Assembly: GCA_015056055.1 (NCBI GenBank)
Contig: SVHC01000011.1
Location: 1 to 64,000 of the forward strand
Direction: 5' to 3'
Origin: Clostridiales bacterium
GTDB taxonomy: Bacteria > Bacillota > Clostridia > Christensenellales > Aristaeellaceae
Length of the DNA: 64,000 bases
The translations under genes were made by a program, and so were the position numbers. The notes beneath the pieces are model-generated. The model saw only the letters and a list, made by a program, of their open reading frames with translations. It did not search any database and was not told where the DNA came from. Positions 24,841 through 32,862 of the stretch are shown piece by piece (positions within the stretch are counted from its first letter, which is position 1; each line of letters begins with the position of its first letter).

Positions 24841-25632
24841 ATGAACGCTTTGCAGGCATTTGTTCTGGGGCTTGTGCAGGGAATAGGCGAATTTCTGCCG
24901 ATCAGTTCTTCGGGTCACCTAATGCTGGCTCAGAATATCATGGGATTTGATACCGGAAATATGCTTACGCTGAACGTCCTTTTGCATCTGGCCACGCTGG
25001 TTGCGGTATTTATTGTGTACTGGAAGCAGTTCTGGGAAATGCTTCGACACCCCTTGAAGTCGGATTTATGGCTGCTGGTTGTTGCTACGATTCCGGCGGT
25101 AATTGCAGCGTTGGTATTTGACTTTGATGCAGCGTTCGAAGGCGCATTTCTGGGTTGGTCATTTTTGCTGACTTCAGTTGTGCTGATTGCTGCGGAATGG
25201 CTTGGCAAACGCCATGAGCGCGCAGCGAAAAAAGTTCAGCCCAAACATGCGGTGGCAATGGGTGTGATGCAGGCAGTTGCAATTTTACCGGGTCTTTCCA
25301 GATCAGGTTCCACCATTGCAGGCGGCATGGCAAGCGGACTTTCCCGCAAACGTGCAGCCGATTTCTCGTTCATGATGTCTGCACCCGCAATTTTGGGTTC
25401 CGCTGTGCTGGAACTCAAAAAGATTCTGGATGGAGAGGCTATGCTTGCTGCAGAGGCGAGTGCTATGTCTGTTATTATTGCGGTGGTTGTGGCAGGAGTT
25501 TCGGGCTATCTGGCTATTCGCTTTATGCTGCGAATTATCCGCAGGATCAGTCTGAATTGGTTTGCGCTTTATACGGCAATACTTGGTTTCGTTGTTTTGG
25601 CTGATAAATATATTTTCCACTGGTTTGCATAG
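24841..25632 (+). CDS. uppP: Undecaprenyl-diphosphatase (BacA/UppP)
   Basis: The 263-residue polytopic membrane enzyme recycles undecaprenyl diphosphate to the monophosphate wall carrier. Both conserved boxes are present: QGIGEFLPISSSGH with the catalytic Glu and Ser/His, and PGLSRSGSTI with the phosphate-binding Arg. About seven or eight membrane segments are visible. GGGAGGTG precedes the ATG and a terminator follows the stop. Confidence 0.96.
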   Translation: MNALQAFVLGLVQGIGEFLPISSSGHLMLAQNIMGFDTGNMLTLNVLLHLATLVAVFIVYWKQFWEMLRHPLKSDLWLLVVATIPAVIAALVFDFDAAFEGAFLGWSFLLTSVVLIAAEWLGKRHERAAKKVQPKHAVAMGVMQAVAILPGLSRSGSTIAGGMASGLSRKRAADFSFMMSAPAILGSAVLELKKILDGEAMLAAEASAMSVIIAVVVAGVSGYLAIRFMLRIIRRISLNWFALYTAILGFVVLADKYIFHWFA

Positions 25633-25643
25633 AATCATTATAT

Positions 25644-25680
25644 ACAGCATGCCGATATTGGTCGGCATGCTGTGTTTTAC
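25644..25680 (+). terminator. Rho-independent terminator after uppP
   Basis: A 12-base perfect stem ACAGCATGCCGA/TCGGCATGCTGT (25644-25655, 25662-25673) is followed by GTTTTACT. Confidence 0.8.
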
Positions 25681-25689
25681 TATCGATGC

Positions 25690-25718
25690 TTGACTTTCCG
25701 ATAATTACCGTCTATAAT
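25690..25718 (+). promoter_or_regulatory. Sigma-A type promoter of tsaE-tsaB-rimI
   Basis: TTGACT at 25690-25695, a 17-base spacer and TATAAT at 25713-25718. It leaves a leader of about 90 bases before tsaE. Confidence 0.75.
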
Positions 25719-25813
25719 AAATAGTTGGTAGCAGAGCATTTTTTCGAATATGGTGTTCGGCTGCGTTTCTATGACCATTAAAAAATATTATTTGGCAGGA
25801 AAGCAGATTTATT

Positions 25814-26263
25814 ATGATGATAACCGTAGCTTCACCGGAAGAAATGGAAAAACTGGGCGGGCGCATTGCCGCTATGCTCAAGCCGGGAGATTGCGTTTTT
25901 CTTATGGGCGATCTTGGTGTGGGCAAGAGTGTTCTTGCACGCGCGATTGCACGTGCTCTTGGCGTTGAAGGAGCAATGCCGAGTCCCTCGTTTACCCTGA
26001 TGATTCCGCATTCCGGGCGCATTCCGGTCAACCATTTTGATTTGTACCGTTTGGAAGAATATGGTGAGTTCCTGGCAGCGGGTTTGGACGAGTCGATTGC
26101 GGATGACGCGGTGTCTTTGATTGAATGGCCTGAAATTATGGAAGATAAGCCTGTTCCCAGGATAGAAGTTCGAATTGAACGCACGCAGAATGAAAACATG
26201 CGCGCTGTAAATATAGAGTTTTATGGAATGGAGGAGAGCGAACGTGCGCATTTTGGCAATTGA
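25814..26263 (+). CDS. tsaE: tRNA threonylcarbamoyladenosine biosynthesis ATPase TsaE
   Basis: The 149-residue ATPase works with TsaB and TsaD to place t6A at position 37 of ANN-decoding tRNAs. It has the P-loop GDLGVGKS, PSPSFTLM and the HFDLYRLEEY motif typical of YjeE/TsaE. Two adjacent ATGs (25814, 25817) could serve; the ribosome site AGGAAAG is weak. It overlaps tsaB by 20 bases. Confidence 0.94.
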   Translation: MMITVASPEEMEKLGGRIAAMLKPGDCVFLMGDLGVGKSVLARAIARALGVEGAMPSPSFTLMIPHSGRIPVNHFDLYRLEEYGEFLAAGLDESIADDAVSLIEWPEIMEDKPVPRIEVRIERTQNENMRAVNIEFYGMEESERAHFGN

Positions 26264-26945
26264 TACTTCCGGTCCTGCAGCGGGTGCAGCATTATGGGCG
26301 GACGGCGTTGTTCTTGCCGAAATGAATATGAACGTTGGCCTCACGCATTCTGAAACCATTATGCCTGCGGTGGATGCTGTTTTGCGAGCGGCAGGCTGCA
26401 GCTGTGCGGATGTGGATGCGTTTGCAGCGGTTGCAGGTCCGGGTTCTTTTACAGGAGTAAGAATTGGCGTATGTGCAGTGAAAGGGATGGCACATGCAAA
26501 CAATAAGCCTTGCGCTTGCGTGGATGCGTTAGAGGCTCTTGCTATGAATGCACGTGGTTTTTGCGGCGTAATTTGTACGATTCTGGATGCAAGGCGCGAC
26601 CAGGTGTACTCTGCGGCGTTCCGCTTTGAAAACGGAGAAGTACCTGTACGCATTCTGGAAAATGAAGCGAAGTCCATCAACGACTTTCTTTCGGCTCTTC
26701 CGGAAAATGAACAGCTTTTGTTTGTCGGAGATGGTGTAAAAAAATATACCCCCGTTATTTCCGCACGCTTTGGAAACCGTGCGATGCTTGCAAATGAACT
26801 TACAACGCTGCGTGCATCTGCAGCGTGTGTCCTTGCTGCAAAGAGGCAGGATGAATGGATGGATGCACAGCAGCTTGCACCTATTTATTTGCGCGCGCCG
26901 CAGGCTGAGCGCGAACGAGAGGCAGGAATACAGCATGGAATTTGA
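26244..26945 (+). CDS. tsaB: tRNA threonylcarbamoyladenosine biosynthesis protein TsaB
   Basis: The 233-residue ASKHA-fold partner of TsaD starts VRILAIDTSGPAAG and has the conserved GPGSFTGVRIGV box. The start is a GTG with GGAGGAGA 6 bases upstream; this fits the family N-terminus better than an ATG seven codons earlier. Its 3' end overlaps rimI by 11 bases. The usual next gene, tsaD, is not in this operon or elsewhere in the window. Confidence 0.94.
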   Translation: MRILAIDTSGPAAGAALWADGVVLAEMNMNVGLTHSETIMPAVDAVLRAAGCSCADVDAFAAVAGPGSFTGVRIGVCAVKGMAHANNKPCACVDALEALAMNARGFCGVICTILDARRDQVYSAAFRFENGEVPVRILENEAKSINDFLSALPENEQLLFVGDGVKKYTPVISARFGNRAMLANELTTLRASAACVLAAKRQDEWMDAQQLAPIYLRAPQAEREREAGIQHGI

Positions 26946-27426
26946 AATTCGTCCGATGCGGATGGAAGACATTGATGATATTATGGAGGTCGAGCACCAT
27001 AGCTTTACTATACCGTGGTCCAGGGCATCTTTTGTTCAGGAACTGACGGAAAACAAGTGTGCAAGATACTTGGTTCTTTCCGACGGCGGCAAGGTATGGG
27101 GATATGCGGGTATGTGGCTTGTGCTGGACGAAGGACATATCACCAATGTTGCCATTCATCCGGATAAACGCGGTTTGGGATTGGGTGAAAAATTGATGCG
27201 TGCGCTGGTTCAGTTGGCAGCCGATACCGGTTTGGACTGGATGACGCTTGAAGTACGCCGCAGCAATATTACAGCGCAGAATCTTTATCACAAAGTTGGA
27301 TTTATTGATGTTGGTTACCGCAAGCGCTACTATTCGGATAATCAAGAAGATGCGCTGATTATGGCGTTGGAACATTTGCCGGAAGGAAATCCGGAAAACG
27401 ATCCGTTTCTGATTCATGAAGAATAG
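26935..27426 (+). CDS. rimI: Ribosomal protein N-acetyltransferase RimI-type (GNAT)
   Basis: The 163-residue GNAT acetyltransferase has RPMRMEDIDDIMEVEHHSFTIPWS at its start, the acetyl-CoA loop HPDKRGLGLGEKLM and the C-terminal EVRRSNITAQNLYHKVGF, all RimI-like. RimI acetylates the N-terminus of ribosomal protein S18. The chosen ATG lies within the end of tsaB; a longer upstream frame is only a shadow of tsaB. The ribosome site is weak (AGGCAGGA), consistent with coupling. Confidence 0.92.
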   Translation: MEFEIRPMRMEDIDDIMEVEHHSFTIPWSRASFVQELTENKCARYLVLSDGGKVWGYAGMWLVLDEGHITNVAIHPDKRGLGLGEKLMRALVQLAADTGLDWMTLEVRRSNITAQNLYHKVGFIDVGYRKRYYSDNQEDALIMALEHLPEGNPENDPFLIHEE

Positions 27427-27442
27427 TGATTCATAAAACGGG

Positions 27443-27471
27443 TAGACATTTTCTGCAATATACGCTACAAT
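27443..27471 (+). promoter_or_regulatory. Sigma-A type promoter of the hydrolase-murF-ddl operon
   Basis: TAGACA at 27443-27448, a 17-base spacer and TACAAT at 27466-27471, about 38 bases before the hydrolase ATG. Confidence 0.65.
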
Positions 27472-27508
27472 GTAGGTGTAGACTTTCCAAAAATATTTTG
27501 GAGGATAT

Positions 27509-28285
27509 ATGATATTTGAAAGCAACGGATACCGCATTTATTATGAGCAATACGGTGCCGGTCGCGATATTGTATTGCTGCACGGATGGGGAGGCAGAAT
27601 TGACAGTTTTAAGCCGTTGATTCGTGATTTTTCAGCCGAGGCACGCATTACTGTACTGGATTTTCCGGGCCATGGAAAAAGTTCACTTCCGCCGGAACCG
27701 TGGTCTGTAACCGAATACGCACAGGCAGTTGCCTGTTGGATGGAAAGTATCGGCATTTCAAATGCGGATATTATTGCGCATTCTTTCGGTGGTCGCGTGG
27801 CAATCGTTTTGGCAGCTACGTATCCCAATCTGGTAGGTAAGTTGGTGCTGACAGGGGTCCCGGTTCCGGGGCTTGTTGCTCAAAAAATTTCTGCAAAGCA
27901 AAAAATGCGGTCCTGCGCATATAGTACGCTGAAAAAACTGTGCTCTGAAAAATTGCTGGGGAAAAAGACGGCATCTGCACTGCGCGAAAAATTGATTTTG
28001 CGCTTTGGCTCTGCAGATTACCGCGCACTTGTTCCTGAAATGCGTCCGACCTTCAACAGGATTATTCATCAGAAACTTGATGGATATCTGCCGTCTATTC
28101 AGAGTTCTGCTCTTTTGGTATGGGGCGATAAGGACACTGCCGCTACGATTGAAACGGCGCGTGCCATGGAAAGGGTAATGAAGGACGCGGGATTGGTTGT
28201 GTTTGAAAACGCGGATCACTTTGCGTATTTGCATGAGTATATGCGTTTCAAAATAGTTGTTCACAAATTTTTGCTGGAGAAATGA
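27509..28285 (+). CDS. Alpha/beta hydrolase
   Basis: The 258-residue protein has the alpha/beta hydrolase layout: oxyanion HGWGG, nucleophile elbow AHSFGGRV (Ser about 93), acid in WGDKDTA and His in ADHFAYLHEY. No signal peptide is seen. Substrate is unknown. TTGGAGG precedes the ATG. It is 12 bases upstream of the membrane-anchored MurF, so it may work on an envelope-related ester or amide, but that is only inferred from position. Confidence 0.85.
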   Translation: MIFESNGYRIYYEQYGAGRDIVLLHGWGGRIDSFKPLIRDFSAEARITVLDFPGHGKSSLPPEPWSVTEYAQAVACWMESIGISNADIIAHSFGGRVAIVLAATYPNLVGKLVLTGVPVPGLVAQKISAKQKMRSCAYSTLKKLCSEKLLGKKTASALREKLILRFGSADYRALVPEMRPTFNRIIHQKLDGYLPSIQSSALLVWGDKDTAATIETARAMERVMKDAGLVVFENADHFAYLHEYMRFKIVVHKFLLEK

Positions 28286-28297
28286 GGTTGAGAACAA

Positions 28298-29872
28298 ATG
28301 GTAGTACTGAACTGGATTGAAGGGCTTGCTGTTGCACTTGCGTGCGTGGCCGTTTCAAAGTTCTATCTGCATATGCTCCAACTGGAAAGCTATCAGCTGG
28401 ACGGATATCTTCGCTGGCTGAATCACAATCGCGACAGGCTCTTTGGCGCGACGATGAGTGTCGGTGTAGCGGCAACTGCTGCTTCATTGATACTGCCGTT
28501 GATATTCACGCTGTTTACGAGGACACTGGGGAATATCATTGGAACGGTACTTACATTAATTGGCTTTCTTACTGCAGCGTTGTATACATATCATTCGCAG
28601 TATTTGACTGCTCAGAAAAAGCCTCTTGCTTTCACGAAGCGCATGAAGCGACTGGTGCTTTGCCTGTGTGCTGTGATTCTGGTATGCTCGTCGCTGCTTA
28701 CTCTGATAGGCATTCCTGCATATCTTCTGTTTGCGGCAGTTCCGTATCTGCCTCTTGTTGCGGGATATGTTATGCAGCCAGTTGAAAAGAATATCAATCA
28801 GAAATTTGCGACGCAGGCTAAGGAGCGCCTTAACCAGATTCCGGGTCTGATTAAAATCGGTATTACCGGAAGCTTTGGCAAGACCTCTACTAAATTTGCT
28901 CTGAATACGATTCTTTCCGAGAAATATCGGACGTATGCTTCTCCGGGCAGCACGAATACTCCTATGGGCCTTTCGCGCGTCATCAATGAAAACCTTCAGG
29001 ATGATTGCGAAGTGTTCATTGCAGAGATGGGTTCGCGCCATGTGGGAGATATCCGCGAACTGTGTGATCTGGTTGAACCGAAGTACGGCGTAATTACCTC
29101 GATAGGTGCGGCGCATCTTGAAACGTTTGGCAATATTGCTACCGTGGGCAATGCCAAGTATGAGTTGATTGATGCTTTGCCGGAAGATGGTTGCGCTTTC
29201 TTTGGTATCGGTGAAGAGATTGATAAGCTCTTTAGGCGCTGCCTGAAGAATAAGTATTCGGCCGGTATTGAAGCGGGCAATGTGTTTGCTCACGATATTG
29301 AAAATGGCTCCTTTGGAAGCCGTTTCACGCTTTCCTGTGGAGATGAGTCCGTTCGTTGTGAAACCAAGCTGCTTGGAAGGCATAATATTGCCAATATCGC
29401 ATTGGCAGCATCGGTTGCGCTGGAACTTGGAATGACGCTTCCTGAAATCGCACGCGGTATTCGCAAGATTGAGCCCGTTGAGCACAGGCTTCAGCTGATT
29501 CGCGGACCGGTGACGGTTATTGACGATGCGTTCAACTCCAATCCTCAGGGCGCACAGGAGGCGCTGAATGTACTCTCTGGCTTTATCGGTCAGCGCATCA
29601 TTGTTACCCCCGGTATGGTGGAGATGGGTGAGCAGGAAGAGGAGTACAACCGAATCTTCGGCACTCAGATTGCGACAGTATGTGATGCTGCAATTCTGGT
29701 GGGCGAAAAACGTGCACAGCCCATTGCAAAGGGACTTGCACAGGGTGGTTTTGACAGAAACAAAATGTTTATCGTTGCCGATTTGAACGAGGCACAGGAG
29801 AAGCTTAAAACGCTTACTAAGCCTGGCGATGTCGTTCTGTTTGAAAACGATCTTCCGGATAACTATTCCTGA
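28298..29872 (+). CDS. murF: MurF-type UDP-MurNAc-tripeptide D-Ala-D-Ala ligase with membrane N-terminus
   Basis: The 524-residue protein carries a Mur ligase core from about residue 180: P-loop GITGSFGKTS (188-197), IAEMGSRHVGDI, GRHNIANIALAA and VIDDAFNSNPQGA. It should add D-Ala-D-Ala to the muramyl tripeptide. The family MurN domain is replaced by about 165 residues with four hydrophobic segments (about 8-24, 55-75, 80-98, 120-155), so the enzyme is probably tethered to the membrane. It lies 18 bases upstream of ddl, which makes its substrate. GAGGTTG precedes the ATG. Confidence 0.87.
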   Translation: MVVLNWIEGLAVALACVAVSKFYLHMLQLESYQLDGYLRWLNHNRDRLFGATMSVGVAATAASLILPLIFTLFTRTLGNIIGTVLTLIGFLTAALYTYHSQYLTAQKKPLAFTKRMKRLVLCLCAVILVCSSLLTLIGIPAYLLFAAVPYLPLVAGYVMQPVEKNINQKFATQAKERLNQIPGLIKIGITGSFGKTSTKFALNTILSEKYRTYASPGSTNTPMGLSRVINENLQDDCEVFIAEMGSRHVGDIRELCDLVEPKYGVITSIGAAHLETFGNIATVGNAKYELIDALPEDGCAFFGIGEEIDKLFRRCLKNKYSAGIEAGNVFAHDIENGSFGSRFTLSCGDESVRCETKLLGRHNIANIALAASVALELGMTLPEIARGIRKIEPVEHRLQLIRGPVTVIDDAFNSNPQGAQEALNVLSGFIGQRIIVTPGMVEMGEQEEEYNRIFGTQIATVCDAAILVGEKRAQPIAKGLAQGGFDRNKMFIVADLNEAQEKLKTLTKPGDVVLFENDLPDNYS

Positions 29873-29890
29873 ATATAGGGAGGCAAAAAT

Positions 29891-31051
29891 ATGAAAATGC
29901 GCCTGGCCGTTCTGTTTGGTAGCCGTACATGCGAGCACGATGTTTCCATTATCTCTGCTCTGCAGGCATATCACGCAGCGAACTCTGCCAAATATGATGC
30001 ATTTCCCGTGTATATTTCCCGCGAGGGAAACTGGTACGTCGGGGAAGCGTTGAAAAATATGAACTTCTATAAAAAACCGGATTTTTCCCTCGTAAAACAG
30101 GTGACTCCTTCCGGTCAAAACGGAAAACTTGTTCTGAATGAAACAGAATCCCGAAAAGGTTTGTTCAAGAAAGCTGCCGAAAGTATTACTGCTGACGTCG
30201 TAATGCCGGTTTTCCATGGCATGAATGGTGAGGACGGTACAATTCAGGGCATGCTGGAATTGTGGGACATTCCGTATACTTCCTGCGGTGTTTTGGGTTC
30301 TGCTGTGGGTATGGATAAGATTGCTATGAAGCAGCTTTTCCGTGGATGTGGTTTTCCGGTGGTGCCGGACGTAAGCTTGGACCGCAGCGAGTGGTACGAG
30401 GATCGTAGTGCCGTCATTGACCGCATTGAAAAGGCAATCCCGTATCCGGTATTTGTGAAACCTGCGAATCTGGGTTCGTCTATCGGTATCAGTCGCGCGG
30501 ATGACCGAAATGCACTGGAAAATGCACTGGATGTTGCTGCTTCGTATGACAGACGCATTCTTGTGGAACGCGGTATCTCCAAACTGCGCGAGGTTAACTG
30601 CTCGGCTCTGGGCTATGCCGGTGAAGTTATGGTTTCGACGACCGAAATGCCTTCCAGCTGGGAAGCGTTTTTGAGCTTCGACGATAAATATATGCACGGC
30701 AGCGGCACAAAGGGCATGGAGGCTCTTGCACGCAAGATTCCGGCTCCGATCGATGAAGCCTCCGAAAAACGTATCAAACAGTTGACAAAGGATGTGTTCC
30801 GCGCACTTGATTGCAAAGGTGTAGTACGCATTGATTATCTTCTGGACGATGAAACCGGAGAAATTTATGTTGGCGAAATCAATACCATCCCGGGTTCACT
30901 TGCATTCTATCTCTGGGAACCTGTGGGAATTACATTTGATGCCATGATTGATAAAATGGTAGAGTATGCACTGCGTGCTCAGGCAGATAAGCGTCAGAGC
31001 GTATTTTCCTATAATTCCGCTATTCTTGAGCGCGGCAACGGCAAAAAGTAA
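29891..31051 (+). CDS. ddl: D-alanine--D-alanine ligase
   Basis: The 386-residue ATP-grasp ligase joins two D-Ala. Motifs: GSRTCEHDVSIISA near the N-terminus, PVFVKPANLGSSIGISRA, and GEINTIPGSLAFYLWE at the C-terminal ATP/Mg site. The Lys-Tyr pair of the substrate loop (FDDKYM) matches D-Ala-D-Ala rather than D-Ala-D-lactate ligases, so vancomycin-type resistance is not indicated. GGGAGG precedes the ATG. Confidence 0.95.
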   Translation: MKMRLAVLFGSRTCEHDVSIISALQAYHAANSAKYDAFPVYISREGNWYVGEALKNMNFYKKPDFSLVKQVTPSGQNGKLVLNETESRKGLFKKAAESITADVVMPVFHGMNGEDGTIQGMLELWDIPYTSCGVLGSAVGMDKIAMKQLFRGCGFPVVPDVSLDRSEWYEDRSAVIDRIEKAIPYPVFVKPANLGSSIGISRADDRNALENALDVAASYDRRILVERGISKLREVNCSALGYAGEVMVSTTEMPSSWEAFLSFDDKYMHGSGTKGMEALARKIPAPIDEASEKRIKQLTKDVFRALDCKGVVRIDYLLDDETGEIYVGEINTIPGSLAFYLWEPVGITFDAMIDKMVEYALRAQADKRQSVFSYNSAILERGNGKK

Positions 31052-31114
31052 TTATCAGCGTCACGTGGACAGCTTCCGTTTGCATACAATAGTAAGGCAA
31101 AGGAGGCGGTTTGC

Positions 31115-31360
31115 GTGACGTTTTCACAATTGCGAGAAAAGGATGTCATCAATATACCGGACGGGCGCAAACTGGGGAAGCCCATTGACTTGAGCTTTGG
31201 GGAAGGGGCGGTTATTGACGCCATTATAGTGCCGGGGCCGAGCAATATATGGAATTGTTTTGCGCGTGAACGTGAAGGCTGCGCAATTCCATGGAACCGT
31301 ATTCGTCGAATTGGGGATGACGTTATTCTTGTTGAACTTGATTCCAGTTTCTGGTCATGA
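31115..31360 (+). CDS. YlmC/YmxH family PRC-barrel sporulation protein
   Basis: The 81-residue protein reads FSQLREKDVINIPDGRKLG and then PWNRIRRIGDDVILVEL, the pattern of the small PRC-barrel YlmC/YmxH proteins found in spore formers. It starts at a GTG with AAAGGAGG upstream. The function of the family is poorly defined. A strong terminator follows the stop. Confidence 0.82.
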   Translation: MTFSQLREKDVINIPDGRKLGKPIDLSFGEGAVIDAIIVPGPSNIWNCFAREREGCAIPWNRIRRIGDDVILVELDSSFWS

Positions 31361-31422
31361 AAAAAGCTGCATTTAAAGGAGAGCGCATTGTATGCGATTG
31401 CCTCCGGTAAATGCAGCTTTTT
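31361..31422. terminator. Bidirectional terminator
   Basis: GCTGCATTTA (31366-31375) and TAAATGCAGC (31408-31417) form a 10-base stem framed by AAAAA and TTTTT. The loop of about 32 bases can form a minor inner hairpin. Confidence 0.85.
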
Positions 31423-31535
31423 ATTGGAATTAGTAAGCGTGTTAAGAAAAGGTGAATGGGTTGGGGGCAGAGGTATTGTTAAATATTATCCATTCTTGAT
31501 TGAGAAGTTTATTTAACATTTTTTGAGAGTAAGAC

Positions 31536-31564
31536 TAGACGAAACGGGTATTTTGGTGTATAAT
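31536..31564 (+). promoter_or_regulatory. Sigma-A type promoter of nrdR and the two-component genes
   Basis: TAGACG at 31536-31541, a 17-base spacer and TATAAT at 31559-31564. An 8-base inverted repeat GTTAAATA/TATTTAAC at 31478-31517 lies just upstream and could be an operator. The 70-base leader contains an AGGAGG with no good start codon and an imperfect stem TGCAGG/CCTGCA around it. Confidence 0.75.
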
Positions 31565-31637
31565 AAGCTATGCAGGTAAATGTAGGAGGCAAATTATACA
31601 TATTTCCTGCAGCTGGTTTGAAGAAGGTGCGGATTAC

Positions 31638-32141
31638 ATGAAGTGTATATATTGCAATGGCATGGAAAGCCGCGTCGTTGATTCCCGTCAGACGGAAGAT
31701 GGTACTGCCATCAGGCGTCGGCGTGAATGCGAAAAGTGCGGACGTCGTTTTACCACTTATGAAAAGGTCGATATTGCTCCGCTTATGGTCATCAAAAAAG
31801 ACCAGCGGCGGCAATGTTTTGATGTGAACAAAATTCGTTCCGGCCTGATCAAAGCTTGTGAAAAACGCCCTGTTTCGCTGAAGCAAATCGAAGAGCTTGC
31901 CAGAAGCGTAGAAATGGAAGCTTACAATCGATTTGATTCTGAAATAACAAGCCAGGTAATCGGCGAGATGGTAATGGATCGGCTTAAAAAACTGGACGAG
32001 GTCGCCTATGTGCGTTTTGCCTCTGTTCACCGCCAGTTCCGTGATATCCAGACGCTGATGGATGAGCTGGGAAAGCTCTTGAATGAAAGCGTGACCGACA
32101 GCAGTATGCGTTCGTCGGAAAATATACACGCAAATACGTGA
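31638..32141 (+). CDS. nrdR: Transcriptional repressor NrdR
   Basis: The 167-residue repressor of ribonucleotide reductase genes has the zinc ribbon MKCIYCNGMES ... CEKCGRRFTTYE (four Cys) and an ATP-cone (about residues 49-139) that senses ATP/dATP. AGAAGGTG lies 10 bases upstream of the ATG. It is followed 19 bases later by a response regulator, an unusual partner; no nrd gene is in the window. Confidence 0.96.
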   Translation: MKCIYCNGMESRVVDSRQTEDGTAIRRRRECEKCGRRFTTYEKVDIAPLMVIKKDQRRQCFDVNKIRSGLIKACEKRPVSLKQIEELARSVEMEAYNRFDSEITSQVIGEMVMDRLKKLDEVAYVRFASVHRQFRDIQTLMDELGKLLNESVTDSSMRSSENIHANT

Positions 32142-32160
32142 AAGAATAGGAGAGACGCGC

Positions 32161-32862
32161 ATGGCTAACGAATTGATTCTCGCAGTAGATGACGAAGCTC
32201 ATATCCTTGAACTGCTGTCGTTCAATCTGGAGGCTTCCGGATATCGCGTGGTTACCGCCGCAACTGGCGAGGATGCTTTGACTGTATGCCAGCAGGAACG
32301 CCCTGCAATGGTTCTGCTCGACGTTATGCTGCCCGGTATTGATGGTATGGAAGTATGCCGCCGTTTGAAGGGCGCGCCTACCACGGCGGACATTCCGATT
32401 ATTATGCTTACGGCAAAAGGTGAAGAGGTCGATAAGATTTTGGGCCTCGAACTGGGCGCAGATGATTATATCACCAAGCCCTTCTCTGTACGTGAACTGA
32501 TTGCCCGCTGTAAGGCTCTTTTGCGTCGTGCTGCTCCGCAGAACGATGACGAGGGTATCCTCCATGTAGGCAGCCTGACGATTGATGTAGGCAATTATGA
32601 AGCATTCCGCAATGGCGAAAAGCTTTCTCTGACTCTTAAGGAGTTTGAACTGCTGAAGCTGCTGGTCATCAGCCGCGGCAAGGTACTCACCCGTGACTTC
32701 CTGCTTGACCGTATCTGGGGATACGAGTTCTATGGCGAAACCCGTACTGTCGATGTTCATATCCGCCATATTCGCCAGAAGCTGGGCGATGACGCGCATT
32801 ACATCGAAACGATTCGCGGCGTTGGATACAAATTCAACGATCGTCAGGAAAACAGACTGTGA
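32161..32862 (+). CDS. OmpR/PhoB-type response regulator
   Basis: The 233-residue regulator has a receiver domain (acidic pair Asp10-Asp11, phospho-acceptor Asp54 in LLDVMLPG, Lys in ITKPFS) and a C-terminal winged helix ending TVDVHIRHIRQKLGDD and ETIRGVGYKF, as in PhoB/PhoP. AGGAGAG precedes the ATG. It overlaps the kinase gene by 4 bases (GTGA). Confidence 0.94.
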   Translation: MANELILAVDDEAHILELLSFNLEASGYRVVTAATGEDALTVCQQERPAMVLLDVMLPGIDGMEVCRRLKGAPTTADIPIIMLTAKGEEVDKILGLELGADDYITKPFSVRELIARCKALLRRAAPQNDDEGILHVGSLTIDVGNYEAFRNGEKLSLTLKEFELLKLLVISRGKVLTRDFLLDRIWGYEFYGETRTVDVHIRHIRQKLGDDAHYIETIRGVGYKFNDRQENRL

